Program-made: the position numbers and the translations under genes | Origin: Alistipes finegoldii DSM 17242 | Lineage (GTDB): Bacteria > Bacteroidota > Bacteroidia > Bacteroidales > Rikenellaceae | Assembly (NCBI RefSeq): GCF_000265365.1 | Contig: NC_018011.1 | Location: 1-64,000, forward strand | Reading direction: 5' to 3' | Length of the DNA stretch: 64,000 nt | Shown: piece after piece, positions 24,216 through 34,005 of the stretch | How the letters are laid out: the number at the start of each line of letters is the position of its first letter | Numbering within the stretch: the first letter of the stretch is position 1 | The notes under the pieces: generated by a model | What the model was told of the DNA's origin: nothing | Seen by the model: only the letters and a program-made list of their open reading frames with translations | Databases searched by the model: none

Positions 24216-26269
24216 TCAGGCAGATGTTTCGGGCAGGTCGAACGGCACTTCGAAAATCATGCGGCAGCCGGACGCATACTCCGGATCGACGAACAGACGG
24301 CCCCCCCCAGTTTCACGGCGATAAGCCGGCAGATAGGCAGTCCGAGTCCCGTCCCCTGCGAAAAGGGATCGAGTTTCACGAAACGCCCGAAGACCTCTTC
24401 GCGCAGGTCGGCGGGAATGCCCGGCCCGGTATCGGTCACGGAGAAGCGCAGCAGCCGTTCTGCGGGCAGGCAGTCGTAAGTCAGGGTAATATGTCCGGAG
24501 AGCGTGAATTTGGCGGCGTTGCGGAGCAGACGCAGAAGCACCTGTTCGATGCGTTTGAGGTTGGTCCGCACTACGGGATCGTCAGGCGTGAGTTCGCCCA
24601 GCAGGCTCACGCCGGGATGCAGTTCCGGCAGGGTGCTCTCCACGCAGTCGTTGCAGAGGTTGTTCAGCGCCGTGACGTCGCAGCGAGGCAGGTCGCCCGT
24701 CTGGTCGAGGTAGGCGACTTCGAGCACGTCGTCGAAAAGCCGCAGCAGGGTCGCACTGTTGGCTTCGATGATGGAGGCATACTCGCCCGTGGCGGGCTTG
24801 TCGCGGAATTCGGACGCCAGCACCTGCGAAAATCCGACGATCGAATTGAGGGGCGTGCGCACCTCGTGCGACATATGCTGGATAAATTCGGTCTTCATGC
24901 GGCTGGCCTGCTCGGCCTGCTCCTTGGCTTCGAGAAGCTCTTCGCCGCTGATCCGCAGATGCTCGTTCTGGGCCAGCACCGTCGCTTCGGAGGCCTTGAG
25001 ACGCCGGTTGAGCTTCATCATGCGCGCATATCCCACGCCGCCCGTCACCAGCACTCCCGCCAGCAGGCAGATAATCAGATAGGTGTTGCGCAGGCGTTTG
25101 CGCTGGAGGTCGTACTGCAGCTCCTTGGTTTCGTTGTGCAGGCGGCTGATTTCGAGAATTCCCGAAAAATCGTCCGTCGCAGTGCGGATTTCGCGGTTGC
25201 GCACCGAGTCCGACAGACGGATGTATTCCCGGTAATTGGCCGCGGCCCGCTCCATCTCACGCAGGTGCCAGTAGACGTCGCCAAGCTCCTTGGTCAGCGC
25301 ATAGTTGTTGAACCCGGAACTGCGGATCACCGTGTCGCGCTGCGTCTCCAGAATCGTCTCCAACGCCTTCCCGTACTGGCCCGAAGCCTTGAAATAGGCC
25401 GTTCGCAGATAGCTCAGCCCGGCCGTATGGAACCGCAGCGAGGGGTCGCGGCGGAACAGCTCCTCCGAAGCCTCCAGCCGTTTCTTCGCCTCCGCGAAAT
25501 TTTCAGTCCGGATATAGTAAAGGCCGAAGCCCTTATTGACGGTAAATTCCTGATAGGTGGTCCGCTTGGGCAGCGACGCGGCCTTCTGCAGCGCGACGAA
25601 CGCCGAATCGGGCATATCCAGCTCCAGCGCGCACTGCGCCAGCGAAGCGTACTGCGTCGGCAAGTTGATGTCGTCGATGCCGTTGTGTTCGAGCACCTCG
25701 ATCTGGCGGCGGAAGTTGTCGTAAGCCATCCGCTACGCGCCCTGCGTCAGGTAGAGGTTGCCGAGCATCCGGTAGCAGGAGGCGACGCCTTCGGGGTAAT
25801 CGTCGTCCTCGGCTTCGGCGAGCATCTTGCGGGTCTCGTAAATCGCCGTGTTGGACTGGTTCTGCTTGATATAATAGGTAATCAGGCGGCTCGACCAGAC
25901 GAAATAATAGAAATAGCGCAGGTCTTCCTTGGGATGCCTGCGGCAGAATTCCTGCACGCGCCGCACGCCTTCGAGGATTTCCGCCCGGTCGTTCTTGTAG
26001 TAGAAATGGTCGAGACGGACGCAAAGCGCGATAGCCTGCATCCTTACGTTGCGCGCGGCTTCGGCCCGCCGAAAGAGCGTGTCGCACATTGCAGGGGCTT
26101 CGGCATCGGCGCGGTGCGCCTTGCAGAGTTTGTAATACGCCGTCAAAGCGCTGTCCGCCGGTTGTGAAGGAGTCTGCAAAGCCCGTTCGCCCGCCCGCAT
26201 CGGGAAGGCATGGGAGAAAGCCATGAGGATGCAGACCGCAAAAGCGGCGAGAGATGACGGAATGCGCAT
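24216..26269 (-). pseudogene. TPR-containing sensor histidine kinase, interrupted twice
   Basis: One ancestral gene covers the whole span. Part 1 (26269-25733) encodes a signal peptide and TPR-like helices, and stops at an in-frame TAG at 25733-25735. The same frame reopens at once (ATG at 25729) and continues through more TPR helices, a transmembrane segment (LIICLLAGVLVTGGVGYARM), HisKA (HMSHEVRTPLNS, phosphoacceptor His codon 24866-24868), and HATPase with N box NAAKF, G1 DTGPGIP and G2 GTGLGLP. At a run of eight C (24301-24308) the frame shifts and ends at 24257 after 14 wrong residues. One extra base would restore GGGRLFVDPEYASGCRMIF and a stop at 24216. The gene could be split, phase-variable or dead. 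A -7 box (minus, 26293-26300) precedes it. Confidence 0.85.
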
Positions 26270-26292
26270 GTATAAAGTGACGTTAAGCGCTA

Positions 26293-26300
26293 CAAAGATA
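26293..26300 (-). promoter_or_regulatory. -7 box of the sensor kinase gene
   Basis: The minus strand reads TATCTTTG, 24 bases before the start codon, with a TTG about 20 bases further upstream. Confidence 0.65.
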
Positions 26301-26350
26301 GCATTTTCAACCGGAGAATCAACAGAAAAAGTCCATTTTATCGAATTTGC

Positions 26351-26381
26351 AAAAAAACCGCCGCGTAAAATTACGCGGCGG
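26351..26381 (-). terminator. Terminator after the POT transporter gene
   Basis: CCGCCGCGTAA and TTACGCGGCGG form a perfect 11-bp stem. In the minus direction it ends in seven T. It separates the POT gene from the kinase promoter. Confidence 0.85.
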
Positions 26382-26489
26382 CAAACTCGGCGGAACAGCG
26401 TTCCGGCCATCGGGCGTTCCGTTCGGAGCCGTAAAACAGAGCCGTCCTTTCCGACGTCCCGTCCGGTCCCGCGAAACGCTCCCGTCCTG

Positions 26490-28040
26490 TTATCGGGTGA
26501 CCCGTTCGAGCCAGCGTACCATCGACAGCATGACGAGCATCGACAATCCGCAGGCGGCCACGAAGACGAACCACGTAGCCCACATCGGGGTGTGCAGATA
26601 GAGCCATCCGCCCACGAACAACAGTGCGTTGCCCACGGCCGTGGCAGCCAGCCAGAAGCCCTGCATCAGCCCCTGCATGTGCGGCGGCGCGACCTTCGAC
26701 ACGAAGGCCAGTCCGAGCGGCGAGATGAACAGCTCGGCGACCGTCAGGATGAAGTAGAGTCCCACCATCACCCACGGCGTAACCAGAATCGACTGCATTT
26801 CGTCGGCCTTCATGCCTGCGAGGGCGGCCTTGCCGGGCAGCGCCAGCGAGAAGAACATCAGGAAGAGGTAGGCCGTGGCGGCGATACCCATACCGATGGC
26901 GATCTTCATCGGCGTCGAGACCTCAACGTTGCGTTTGCGCAGCCAGCCGAAGAACCACATGATCAGCGGCGTGAGGGTCACCACGAAGAACGGGTTGACG
27001 CTCTGGAAGATTTCGGCGCCCTTGATGACCGTGAAGCCCAAGTCGATGTTGATGACGTCCAGATTCACGTAGTCACGGGCGAAGTAGGTCAGCGAATAGC
27101 CGTTCTGATGGAACGAAACCCAGAAGAAGATCACCACGCCGAACACGGCGAAAAGCGCATAGATGCGCTGACGGATCTCCTGCGCCGACATCGTGATCTC
27201 GGCGGCGGAAGCCTTCCCGCCCTTGGCCGCAGCCTTCTGCGAGGGATCGGGGAAACGTTTCTTGTTCGACATGTAGATCATCAGCGAAACGAGCATCATC
27301 ACGATAGCGGCGATGAAGGCGTAGTGGAAACCGCGGTTGAAAACGTCGAGGTAGCTGTTGCAGAAGGCATGCAGGTCGCCGACGGGCGACCCGTCGAGGT
27401 AAGCCGAATTGGCATACGAGGTGAGGTTGGCAAGCCCCTCGCCGGCCATGTCCTGACCTTTGGCAAGGTATTCGTGGCAGAGTTCGGGCAACTTGGCGTT
27501 GTAGTCGAAATTATTGACCTTGAGCCACCAGTTGCGCACGCCGATGGCCACGAACGGCGCGAAGAAGCCGCCGATGTTGATGAACATGTAGAAGATCTGG
27601 AATCCCGACTCGCGCTTGGCGCTGAACTCCTTGTTGTCGTACATCTGCCCCACCAACGCTTGGAGATTGCCCTTGAAAAGGCCGTTGCCGAAGGCGATGA
27701 CCAGCAGTCCGAGGCAGGTCAGCGTCAGATAGAGCGGCAGGCTGGGAACCGGCGTGGGCGTGGGAATGGCGATCAGCAGGTAACCCAGCGACATCACCAC
27801 CAGACCCCACATGATGGTGCCCTTGTAGTTCTTGGTCTTGTCGGCGATGATACCGCCGACAAGCGCCAGCAGATAGATCGAAGCGTAGAATCCCGAATAG
27901 ATGTAACCCGCCGTGGCCTCGTCGAGACCGAACTTGGCGGAGATGAACAGGGTCAGGATCGCCATCATGATGTAGAAACCGAATCGCTCGCCCATATTGG
28001 CCAAAGCCGCGGCGATCAGTCCTTGGGGTTGTCCTTTCAT
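26490..28040 (-). CDS. POT/PTR2-family peptide transporter
   Basis: A 516-residue proton-coupled di/tripeptide importer of the major facilitator superfamily, with 12 or more hydrophobic helices. The N-terminus NMGERFGFYIMMAILTLFI corresponds to the conserved ExxERF motif of helix 1, but the first Glu is Asn here (NMGER). A large insertion between the two halves (about residues 180-265) resembles that of other Bacteroidetes members. It is transcribed divergently from glgB, with back-to-back promoters. Its own -7 box (minus, 28090-28097) is TATCTTTG. Confidence 0.92.
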   Translation of the reverse strand: MKGQPQGLIAAALANMGERFGFYIMMAILTLFISAKFGLDEATAGYIYSGFYASIYLLALVGGIIADKTKNYKGTIMWGLVVMSLGYLLIAIPTPTPVPSLPLYLTLTCLGLLVIAFGNGLFKGNLQALVGQMYDNKEFSAKRESGFQIFYMFINIGGFFAPFVAIGVRNWWLKVNNFDYNAKLPELCHEYLAKGQDMAGEGLANLTSYANSAYLDGSPVGDLHAFCNSYLDVFNRGFHYAFIAAIVMMLVSLMIYMSNKKRFPDPSQKAAAKGGKASAAEITMSAQEIRQRIYALFAVFGVVIFFWVSFHQNGYSLTYFARDYVNLDVINIDLGFTVIKGAEIFQSVNPFFVVTLTPLIMWFFGWLRKRNVEVSTPMKIAIGMGIAATAYLFLMFFSLALPGKAALAGMKADEMQSILVTPWVMVGLYFILTVAELFISPLGLAFVSKVAPPHMQGLMQGFWLAATAVGNALLFVGGWLYLHTPMWATWFVFVAACGLSMLVMLSMVRWLERVTR

Positions 28041-28089
28041 AAGTTAATTTTTGGTGTTAGTAATAAATGATTCGTTTTTTGTTTGCTGA

Positions 28090-28118
28090 CAAAGATAGAA
28101 AAATTTTCCATATATTTG
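28090..28118. promoter_or_regulatory. Divergent promoters of the POT and glgB genes
   Basis: TATCTTTG on the minus strand (28090-28097) serves the transporter gene and TATATTTG on the plus strand (28111-28118) serves glgB. Only 13 bases separate the two boxes, so polymerase binding at one should exclude the other. Confidence 0.65.
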
Positions 28119-28137
28119 TATAAACACAAAACCGGTT

Positions 28138-30201
28138 ATGGAAAAAACGACCCGCAGGCTTCCGATCGTCGAACGCGACGAGTGGCTGCTCCCCGCAGAG
28201 CAGGAGCTCAACAACCGTCACGAGCGGTATATGGACAAAATGAACGCAATCGTGCAGGCGGCGGGGTCGCTCGTCGATTACGCCAACGGCTACCGCTATT
28301 TCGGCTGGCAGCGCGACGAGACGCTCGACGGCTGGTGGCTGCGCGAATGGCTGCCCGGAGCGCACGACGTCTACGTCTTCGGCGATTTCAACAACTGGCA
28401 GCGGACCGAAATCCGCATGCAGCGCGACCGCCACGGCGTATGGAGCGCCTTCTTCCCCACGGCGATGTACCGTGACAGGCTGGTGCACGGCTCGCTCTAC
28501 AAGCTCCACGTCCATGGCGACAACGGCTGGCTGGACCGCATTCCGGCCTACGCGACGCGCGTGGTGCAGGACGAGGCGACCAAAAACTACACGGCGCAGT
28601 TCTGGGCGCCGGAGCCGTTCGACTGGCGGGGCGACGCATTCGACATTTCGAAAAACGGAAACCTCCTCATCTACGAGGCACACGTGGGCATGGCGCAGGA
28701 GAAGGAGGGCGTCGGGACCTACCGCGAATTCACGGAGAAGATATTACCTATAATAAAAAAGGACGGCTACAACGCCGTGCAGCTCATGGCCATCGCCGAG
28801 CACCCCTATTACGGGTCGTTCGGCTATCATGTGTCGAGTTTCTTCGCCCCGGCATCGCGCTGCGGCACGCCCGAAGAGCTGAAGGAGCTGGTGCGCCGCG
28901 CCCACGAGCTGGGGCTGGGAGTCATCATGGACCTCGTACACGCCCACTACGTGAAGAACCTCAACGAAGGCATCAACGAGCTGGACGGCACGGACCACCA
29001 CTATTCGCTGCCCGGAAAGGCGGGCTACCAGCCCTATTGGGACTCGATGCTCTTCGACTACGGCAAGGACGAGGTGCAGCATTTCCTGCTTTCGAACGTC
29101 AAATACTGGCTCGACGAATTCCATTTCGACGGCTACCGCTTCGACGGCGTGACCTCGATGATCTACCACCACCACGGCTACGTCGATTTCGACTGCCGCG
29201 AACGTTTCTTCGACGCGGGGGTGAACGGCGACGCGCTGACCTATCTGACGCTGGCCAACCGGCTGGTGCACGACTTCCGCGCGGGCGACGTGACCATCGC
29301 CGAGGACGTGTCGGGCATGCCGGGGATGTGCATTCCCGACACGGACGGAGGCATCGGCTTCGACTACCGGCTGGGGATGGCCATTCCCGATTTCTGGATC
29401 AAGCAGCTCAAGGAGGTGCCCGACGAGGAGTGGAACATCTGGGAGATGTGGAACGTGATGACCGACCGCCTGCCCGAAGTGAAGACGGTGGCCTACGCCG
29501 AGTCGCACGATCAGGCGCTGGTGGGCGACAAGACGCTGGCGTTCAGGCTGATGGACAAGGAGATGTATTTCAACATGGACCGCGCGTCGCAGAGCGTGGT
29601 GATCGACCGCGGTATGGCGCTGCACAAGATGATCCGCCTGATGACCATTTCGACGGGCGGGCAGGCCTACCTCAACTTCATGGGCAACGAGTTCGGGCAT
29701 CCCGAATGGATCGACTTCCCGCGCGAGGGCAACGGCTGGAGCTACGCCCACGCCCGGCGGCAGTGGTCGCTGGCCGGGAACGGGTTCCTGCGCTATGCAT
29801 GGCTGGGGGATTTCGACAAGGCGATGATCAAACTGGTGAAGCGGTACAAGGTGCTGGCCGACGGCTACGCGTGGAATCTCGTGATGGACGAATGCAACAA
29901 GACGATGGCCTTTGCCCACGGCGACCTGCTGTTCGTCTTCAACTGGCACCCCTCGGCGTCGATTCCCGACTACGAGCTGCCCGTGCAGGCGCCCGGCAAA
30001 TACGTGCCCCTGCTCTCGACCGACGAACGGCGTTTCGGCGGGCAGGAGCGGCAGGCGATGGACGGCGAGCACTTCTCGTTCCCGGCGCAGGACGGGGATA
30101 ACACCGAGCGGCCGCATATCCGCATCTACAATACTTCGCGCACGGCGACGGTATATCTGAGAACCGACGGACGACAACCCTCCGCCGTGACCGGGAAGTG
30201 A
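28138..30201 (+). CDS. glgB: 1,4-alpha-glucan branching enzyme
   Basis: A 687-residue enzyme that makes alpha-1,6 branches in glycogen. A CBM48 domain (about 60-160, VYVFGDFNNWQRTEIRM) precedes the GH13 barrel. The nucleophile is D336 (RFDGVTSM), the acid/base E389 (IAEDVSG), and the transition-state Asp is in ESHDQAL. The stretch FDGVTSMIYHHHGY resembles the eukaryotic-type (GH13_8) branching enzymes rather than the E. coli type, and this is the form usual in Bacteroidetes. A C-terminal beta domain completes the protein. No other glycogen gene is adjacent. Confidence 0.95.
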   Translation: MEKTTRRLPIVERDEWLLPAEQELNNRHERYMDKMNAIVQAAGSLVDYANGYRYFGWQRDETLDGWWLREWLPGAHDVYVFGDFNNWQRTEIRMQRDRHGVWSAFFPTAMYRDRLVHGSLYKLHVHGDNGWLDRIPAYATRVVQDEATKNYTAQFWAPEPFDWRGDAFDISKNGNLLIYEAHVGMAQEKEGVGTYREFTEKILPIIKKDGYNAVQLMAIAEHPYYGSFGYHVSSFFAPASRCGTPEELKELVRRAHELGLGVIMDLVHAHYVKNLNEGINELDGTDHHYSLPGKAGYQPYWDSMLFDYGKDEVQHFLLSNVKYWLDEFHFDGYRFDGVTSMIYHHHGYVDFDCRERFFDAGVNGDALTYLTLANRLVHDFRAGDVTIAEDVSGMPGMCIPDTDGGIGFDYRLGMAIPDFWIKQLKEVPDEEWNIWEMWNVMTDRLPEVKTVAYAESHDQALVGDKTLAFRLMDKEMYFNMDRASQSVVIDRGMALHKMIRLMTISTGGQAYLNFMGNEFGHPEWIDFPREGNGWSYAHARRQWSLAGNGFLRYAWLGDFDKAMIKLVKRYKVLADGYAWNLVMDECNKTMAFAHGDLLFVFNWHPSASIPDYELPVQAPGKYVPLLSTDERRFGGQERQAMDGEHFSFPAQDGDNTERPHIRIYNTSRTATVYLRTDGRQPSAVTGK

Positions 30202-30408
30202 ACGGTCCGGAGAAAGGACGAGGCCGGGATCAACAGCACGGAGAGGAAGCAAGAGGCCGGGAGGAAACCGGAACGGAACGGCGATGGAAAATCCTATTGC
30301 GGTAAAGGGAAACGCCGAAAAAACAAGGCTGGAAAGCAAAAGCACGGAGAGGAAACAAGGCCGCAAAAGCCGGGGAGGAACGGGGCTGGAAGACCGCAAA
30401 AAAACGAT
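30202..30408 (+). repeat. Purine-rich spacer with imperfect repeats
   Basis: A 207-bp spacer dominated by G and A on the plus strand. The motif AGCACGGAGAGGAA occurs at 30235 and 30341, 106 bases apart, each time followed by a CAAG-GGCC-like string. GGAAACCGG-like words recur between them. No gene is seen. Confidence 0.5.
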
Positions 30409-30447
30409 AACGATTAACGGCAGGGAATATCCCTGCCGTTAATCGTT
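30409..30447 (-). terminator. Long perfect hairpin after the oxidoreductase operon
   Basis: An 18-bp perfect inverted repeat (AACGATTAACGGCAGGGA and its complement) has a 3-base loop. In the minus direction T-rich sequence follows. It lies 26 bases after the Gfo/Idh/MocA stop codon. Confidence 0.85.
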
Positions 30448-30472
30448 ACCGAGCAACACGAATCGGCGGAAG

Positions 30473-31498
30473 TCAGCGCGCCCCGTCGGCGGGATAGACC
30501 ACGCCCAACTGGCGGCGCACTTCATCGATGATCTCCAGCGTCGCAAGCGAATTGGCGTGGCTGTTGACCGCCGATTCCGGGCGGCCCTGTTCGATCAAAT
30601 CAATGAACTCCGCGATTTCGTAATAGTAACGGTCCCGGTCCGGCTCCACACCGACCGATTCGCCGACAGTCTCCGGGCCGCGGCCCGAAGCGGCGCCTCG
30701 GCGCGGAAAACGGGTCACACAGCGTATGTCGTGGATCGTATCCAGCAGCAGCGTACCCTCCTCCCCTTCGATCTCGGAGGGCAGGCGCGAATCGGCGATC
30801 TTGGAGTAGAGCACCGTGGCGTTCATCCCCTCGTAACGGAAGTTGACGGCTCCCTGACCGTCCGCCCCCGAAGAGAGCACGACACCCTGCGCATCGACGG
30901 CCTGCGGCCGCCCGAAAAGCGCGACCATCGGGTAAACCGTATAGACGCCGATGTCCATCATGGCGCCGTTGGAAAGCGACGGATCGAAGGTGTTGAGCAC
31001 GACGCCCTCCCTGAACTTGTCATAGCGCGAGGAGTACTGGCAGTAGCTGGCGAAGTAGCGGCGGATCGTTCCCAGACGGGGAAGCTGCTCGCGCACGATC
31101 CGGAAATTGGGATTGAGCGTCGCAATCATGGCCTCCATCAGCACGACGCCGTATCTGCGCGCGGCTTCGATCATCGCACGGGCTTCACGCGCATTGGAGG
31201 CCAGCGGCTTCTCGCACAGCACGTGTTTGCCGCAGCTCATGCAGAGGATGCTCTGCGACGCATGCAGGGCGTTGGGCGAGGCGATATAGACGGCATCGAC
31301 GAGCGGACTGCGGGCCATCTCTTCGAGCGAGGTGAACGTATGCGGAATCCCGTGCTTCGCGGCGAAAGCGTCGGCCGTAGCCTGATTGCGCGAACAGATC
31401 GCCGCCGCCTCGAAGCGCGCATCCTGCCGGGCGCCGGCAAGCACCCAGTCGGCGATAAAGCCCGTGCCGACCATTCCGAAACGAATCTTTCCTTTCAT
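30473..31498 (-). CDS. Gfo/Idh/MocA-family NAD(P)-dependent oxidoreductase
   Basis: A 341-residue dehydrogenase acting on sugars, inositols or related polyols. The N-terminal Rossmann fold has MVGTGFIADWVL, and the family motif EKPLASNAREA contains the catalytic Lys. The C-terminal alpha/beta domain, starting near 125, includes MDIGVYTVYPMVALFG. There is no signal peptide, so it is cytoplasmic. It is the last gene of a minus-strand operon, 21 bases after the acetyltransferase gene. The substrate cannot be told from sequence. Confidence 0.92.
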   Translation of the reverse strand: MKGKIRFGMVGTGFIADWVLAGARQDARFEAAAICSRNQATADAFAAKHGIPHTFTSLEEMARSPLVDAVYIASPNALHASQSILCMSCGKHVLCEKPLASNAREARAMIEAARRYGVVLMEAMIATLNPNFRIVREQLPRLGTIRRYFASYCQYSSRYDKFREGVVLNTFDPSLSNGAMMDIGVYTVYPMVALFGRPQAVDAQGVVLSSGADGQGAVNFRYEGMNATVLYSKIADSRLPSEIEGEEGTLLLDTIHDIRCVTRFPRRGAASGRGPETVGESVGVEPDRDRYYYEIAEFIDLIEQGRPESAVNSHANSLATLEIIDEVRRQLGVVYPADGAR

Positions 31499-31519
31499 AC
31501 CAATGCTGTCAATATATTG

Positions 31520-31969
31520 TTATAAAGTACGTTCGTAAATCCGGGACTCCGCATCCCACGGGTGATAGCCCTGTCCGATATAGCGGAAGCCCCACTTTTC
31601 GTACAGCCCGGCGTGATCGGTGCTGAGGTAGAGTTTGCCGAATCCGGCGCGGCGGGCGTCTTCGGCCGCACGGTCGAGCAGCAGCCGTCCGTAGGCGTGT
31701 CCGCGCATATGTTCGGCGACATAGAGGGCGCAGGCCCACGGGCACAGGTCCATGCGGCTGATAAAGTCATTGGCGATCAACCCTGCACAACCGACCGGCT
31801 CGCCGCCCGACATCAGCAGATACCACTGCGGAAGCGGACCTGCGGCGCTGACAGCGTGGCGGATGCAGTCCTCATAAAGAACGGGCGGCACTTCGGGCCA
31901 GCAGGCCGAAATATAGCCGATCGCGGCATCCGCGAATTCGGGGTGCTCCCTGACGGAGACGATTCTCAT
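31520..31969 (-). CDS. GNAT-family N-acetyltransferase
   Basis: A 149-residue acetyl-CoA-dependent acetyltransferase. The acetyl-CoA loop lies in VAEHMRGHAYGRLLLDRAAE (Arg/Gln-x-x-Gly-x-Gly/Ala pattern). Strand beta-4 is PWACALYVAEH, and the C-terminus is typical (YLSTDHAGLYEKWGFRYIGQ). It could acetylate an amine or aminoglycoside-like substrate, but no specific group can be named. It lies 10 bases after the amidohydrolase gene and 21 bases before the oxidoreductase gene in one operon. Confidence 0.88.
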   Translation of the reverse strand: MRIVSVREHPEFADAAIGYISACWPEVPPVLYEDCIRHAVSAAGPLPQWYLLMSGGEPVGCAGLIANDFISRMDLCPWACALYVAEHMRGHAYGRLLLDRAAEDARRAGFGKLYLSTDHAGLYEKWGFRYIGQGYHPWDAESRIYERTL

Positions 31970-31979
31970 GGTCGGACGG

Positions 31980-33287
31980 TTATTTCGCCGTGATGCGTTT
32001 CACGGCGGCGGCGACGTCGGCATAGAGCGCAGGCAGGTCCACGCCCGCCACGCGGCGGTTTTCGACCACGATGCGGCCGTCGACCATGACCGTATCGACA
32101 TCCGACGCCTTGCCGCAGTAGACGATGTTCGACACCAGATCGTGAACGGGCTGCAAATGGGGTTTCTGGAGGTCCACGACGATCAGGTCGGCCAATGCGC
32201 CCTCGCGGACCACGCCCAGTTCGCCTTCGGCGTAGCCCAAAGCGCGGGCGCCGTTGACCGTCGCCAGCTTCAGCGCTTCGTAAGCCGGGAGCGCGACGGG
32301 GTCGCCCGTGGCGGATTTCTGCAGGAAGGCCGCCGTGCGCACCTCCTCGAACATGTCGAGATCGTTGTTGGAGCAGGTGCCGTCGGTGCCGATGGTCACC
32401 AGCGCACCCGCGGCGCGCAGCCGCTCGACGGGCGCCACGCCGCTCGAAATCTTCATGTTGCTCTGCGGGTTGTGCGACACGGCCACGCCGCGCGCGGCCA
32501 GCGTCGCAATGTCGGTGTCGGTCAAATAGATGCAGTGTGCGCCGATGGTGCGGGCGTCGAGCATGCCCAGCGCGTCGAGGTGTTCGACGGGCGTCATGCC
32601 GTATTTCTCGCGCACGATGCGCACCTCGTCCTGCGTCTCGGCGATATGGGTCATCAGGTGCAGTCCGTACCGCTCGGCCGTCTCTTTGCCGCGCCGCAGG
32701 TTTTCGGGCGACACGGTGTAGGGCGAATGGGGTGCGAGGGCGATCCGGATCCGGTCGCAGCCGGCGGCGAGTTCCACCGCCTGCCCCACTTCGGGAAGCA
32801 CCTCTTCGACGTTGCTGTCAAAATAGTTGCAGCCCAGCATCGCGCGGATGCCCAGCCGCTCGGCCACTTCGACGCAGCGGTTCTCGTGGTAATACATATC
32901 CACGAACGAGGTCACGCCGCCCAGCAGCATCTCGACAATGCCGAGCGTCATTCCCAACGCCACGTCGTCGGCCGTCTGGCGCGCTTCGAACGGCCAGATA
33001 TAGTCGTGGAGCCACTCCATCAAGGCGATATCGTCGGCATAACTGCGCTGCAGCGTCATGGCGGCGTGGCAGTGGGTATTGACAAGCCCCGGCATCAGCA
33101 GCCGGCCCGTGCAGTCGATGATCCGTGCGTCGGGGTGTGCGGCGCGGAATGCGTCGGCTTCGGACGCGGACTCCGTGACCAGCGCGATGCGGCTGCCCGC
33201 GACGCCCACGAAACCCGTAAAGGTTTTGGGACTGCCTTCGTCCGCCGTCATCGGCAGAATCGTGGCGTTGGAAAAAAGAATTGCCAT
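31980..33287 (-). CDS. Amidohydrolase (SAH/MTA deaminase or TrzA/AtzA-like)
   Basis: A 435-residue zinc- or iron-dependent deaminase of the amidohydrolase superfamily. Metal ligands are visible in LVNTHCHAAMTLQRSYADD (HxH), then in LAPHSPYTVSP, THIAETQDEV and GTDGTCSNNDLDM (Asp). The combination matches enzymes annotated as S-adenosylhomocysteine or 5'-methylthioadenosine deaminases. This suggests purine salvage or methionine-cycle chemistry. It is the first gene of a three-gene operon with the acetyltransferase and the oxidoreductase. No clear -7 box is visible upstream. Confidence 0.88.
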   Translation of the reverse strand: MAILFSNATILPMTADEGSPKTFTGFVGVAGSRIALVTESASEADAFRAAHPDARIIDCTGRLLMPGLVNTHCHAAMTLQRSYADDIALMEWLHDYIWPFEARQTADDVALGMTLGIVEMLLGGVTSFVDMYYHENRCVEVAERLGIRAMLGCNYFDSNVEEVLPEVGQAVELAAGCDRIRIALAPHSPYTVSPENLRRGKETAERYGLHLMTHIAETQDEVRIVREKYGMTPVEHLDALGMLDARTIGAHCIYLTDTDIATLAARGVAVSHNPQSNMKISSGVAPVERLRAAGALVTIGTDGTCSNNDLDMFEEVRTAAFLQKSATGDPVALPAYEALKLATVNGARALGYAEGELGVVREGALADLIVVDLQKPHLQPVHDLVSNIVYCGKASDVDTVMVDGRIVVENRRVAGVDLPALYADVAAAVKRITAK

Positions 33288-33534
33288 AAATAGCGTAGTT
33301 ACTTTATTGTAGTGTATGTATTATTCGGCCCGCGGATCGACTCCGACGGTCGTTGCCGCCGCCAAAGGCGGCGTTTGCAAGTCTGCCCTTCCCTGAATCC
33401 CCTCCTCGGAGAAGACTTCCCGCATGCGGGCGGATTGCGGGCGGAAACTTCAGCCGCCCCCCGAAACCGTCAAGCCCCCGGAAACCCGAAACCACCAGTC
33501 CCCGGAAACCCCGCCCCGACCCGGAAAGGCAGTC
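33288..33534. other. 247-bp spacer with CCCCGGAAACC-type words
   Basis: No gene is recognised. GCCGCCAAAGGCGGCG (33356-33371) can form a short hairpin. At 33440-33520 the words CCCCCGAAACC, CCCCCGGAAACC and CCCCGGAAACC recur at irregular spacing, giving short coding-like frames that match nothing known. Confidence 0.4.
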
Positions 33535-33987
33535 CTACTTATCTTTCTTATACTTTATCTTCACCTCCCCGGTCTTGACCTTGCGGGGTCCCGGATCGAT
33601 CGAGTTGCCCTGCACGGTGATTACGTCGCGGCCGTCCACCGAATTCGAGTAAATCTGAATCACCTTGTTGAAGACGCCCGGTTCGCTCTTGTGGGGTTCG
33701 TAGATGATGCTGATGGTTCCGCTCTCGCCCGGAGCGACCGGCCGTTTGGAGTACGACGCCTTGAGACACGAACACGAGGAGATGACGCGCGTCACGACCA
33801 GCGGCACCGTGCCGTCGTTGGTGAAGGTGAATTCGCGCACCAGATCGCCGCCCTTGCGGGGCACGTCGCCGAAATCGTGGCTCGCGACCTCCATATGCAG
33901 ATGCGCCCCCTCGATCTTCGCGAGCTGCTGGGCGCGGCCCGCCGCAAAGGTCAGGCATCCGAAAAGTGTCAGTAATAAAAATCGCAT
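33535..33987 (-). CDS. DUF1573-domain exported protein
   Basis: A 150-residue protein with a signal peptide (MRFLLLTLFGCLTFAAGRAQ). A single immunoglobulin-like DUF1573 domain follows (about 35-135), with the family pattern FGDVPRKGGDLVREFTFTN and the Cys pair in SSCSCLKA. These domains are frequent in Bacteroidetes periplasmic proteins and of unknown function. The start at 33987 is an ATG; a TTG 15 bases upstream is in frame. It is the last gene of the ExbB/ExbD/TonB operon, 18 bases after tonB. Confidence 0.85.
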   Translation of the reverse strand: MRFLLLTLFGCLTFAAGRAQQLAKIEGAHLHMEVASHDFGDVPRKGGDLVREFTFTNDGTVPLVVTRVISSCSCLKASYSKRPVAPGESGTISIIYEPHKSEPGVFNKVIQIYSNSVDGRDVITVQGNSIDPGPRKVKTGEVKIKYKKDK

Positions 33988-34005
33988 TGTCTTTCGTTTC
34001 AAAAA

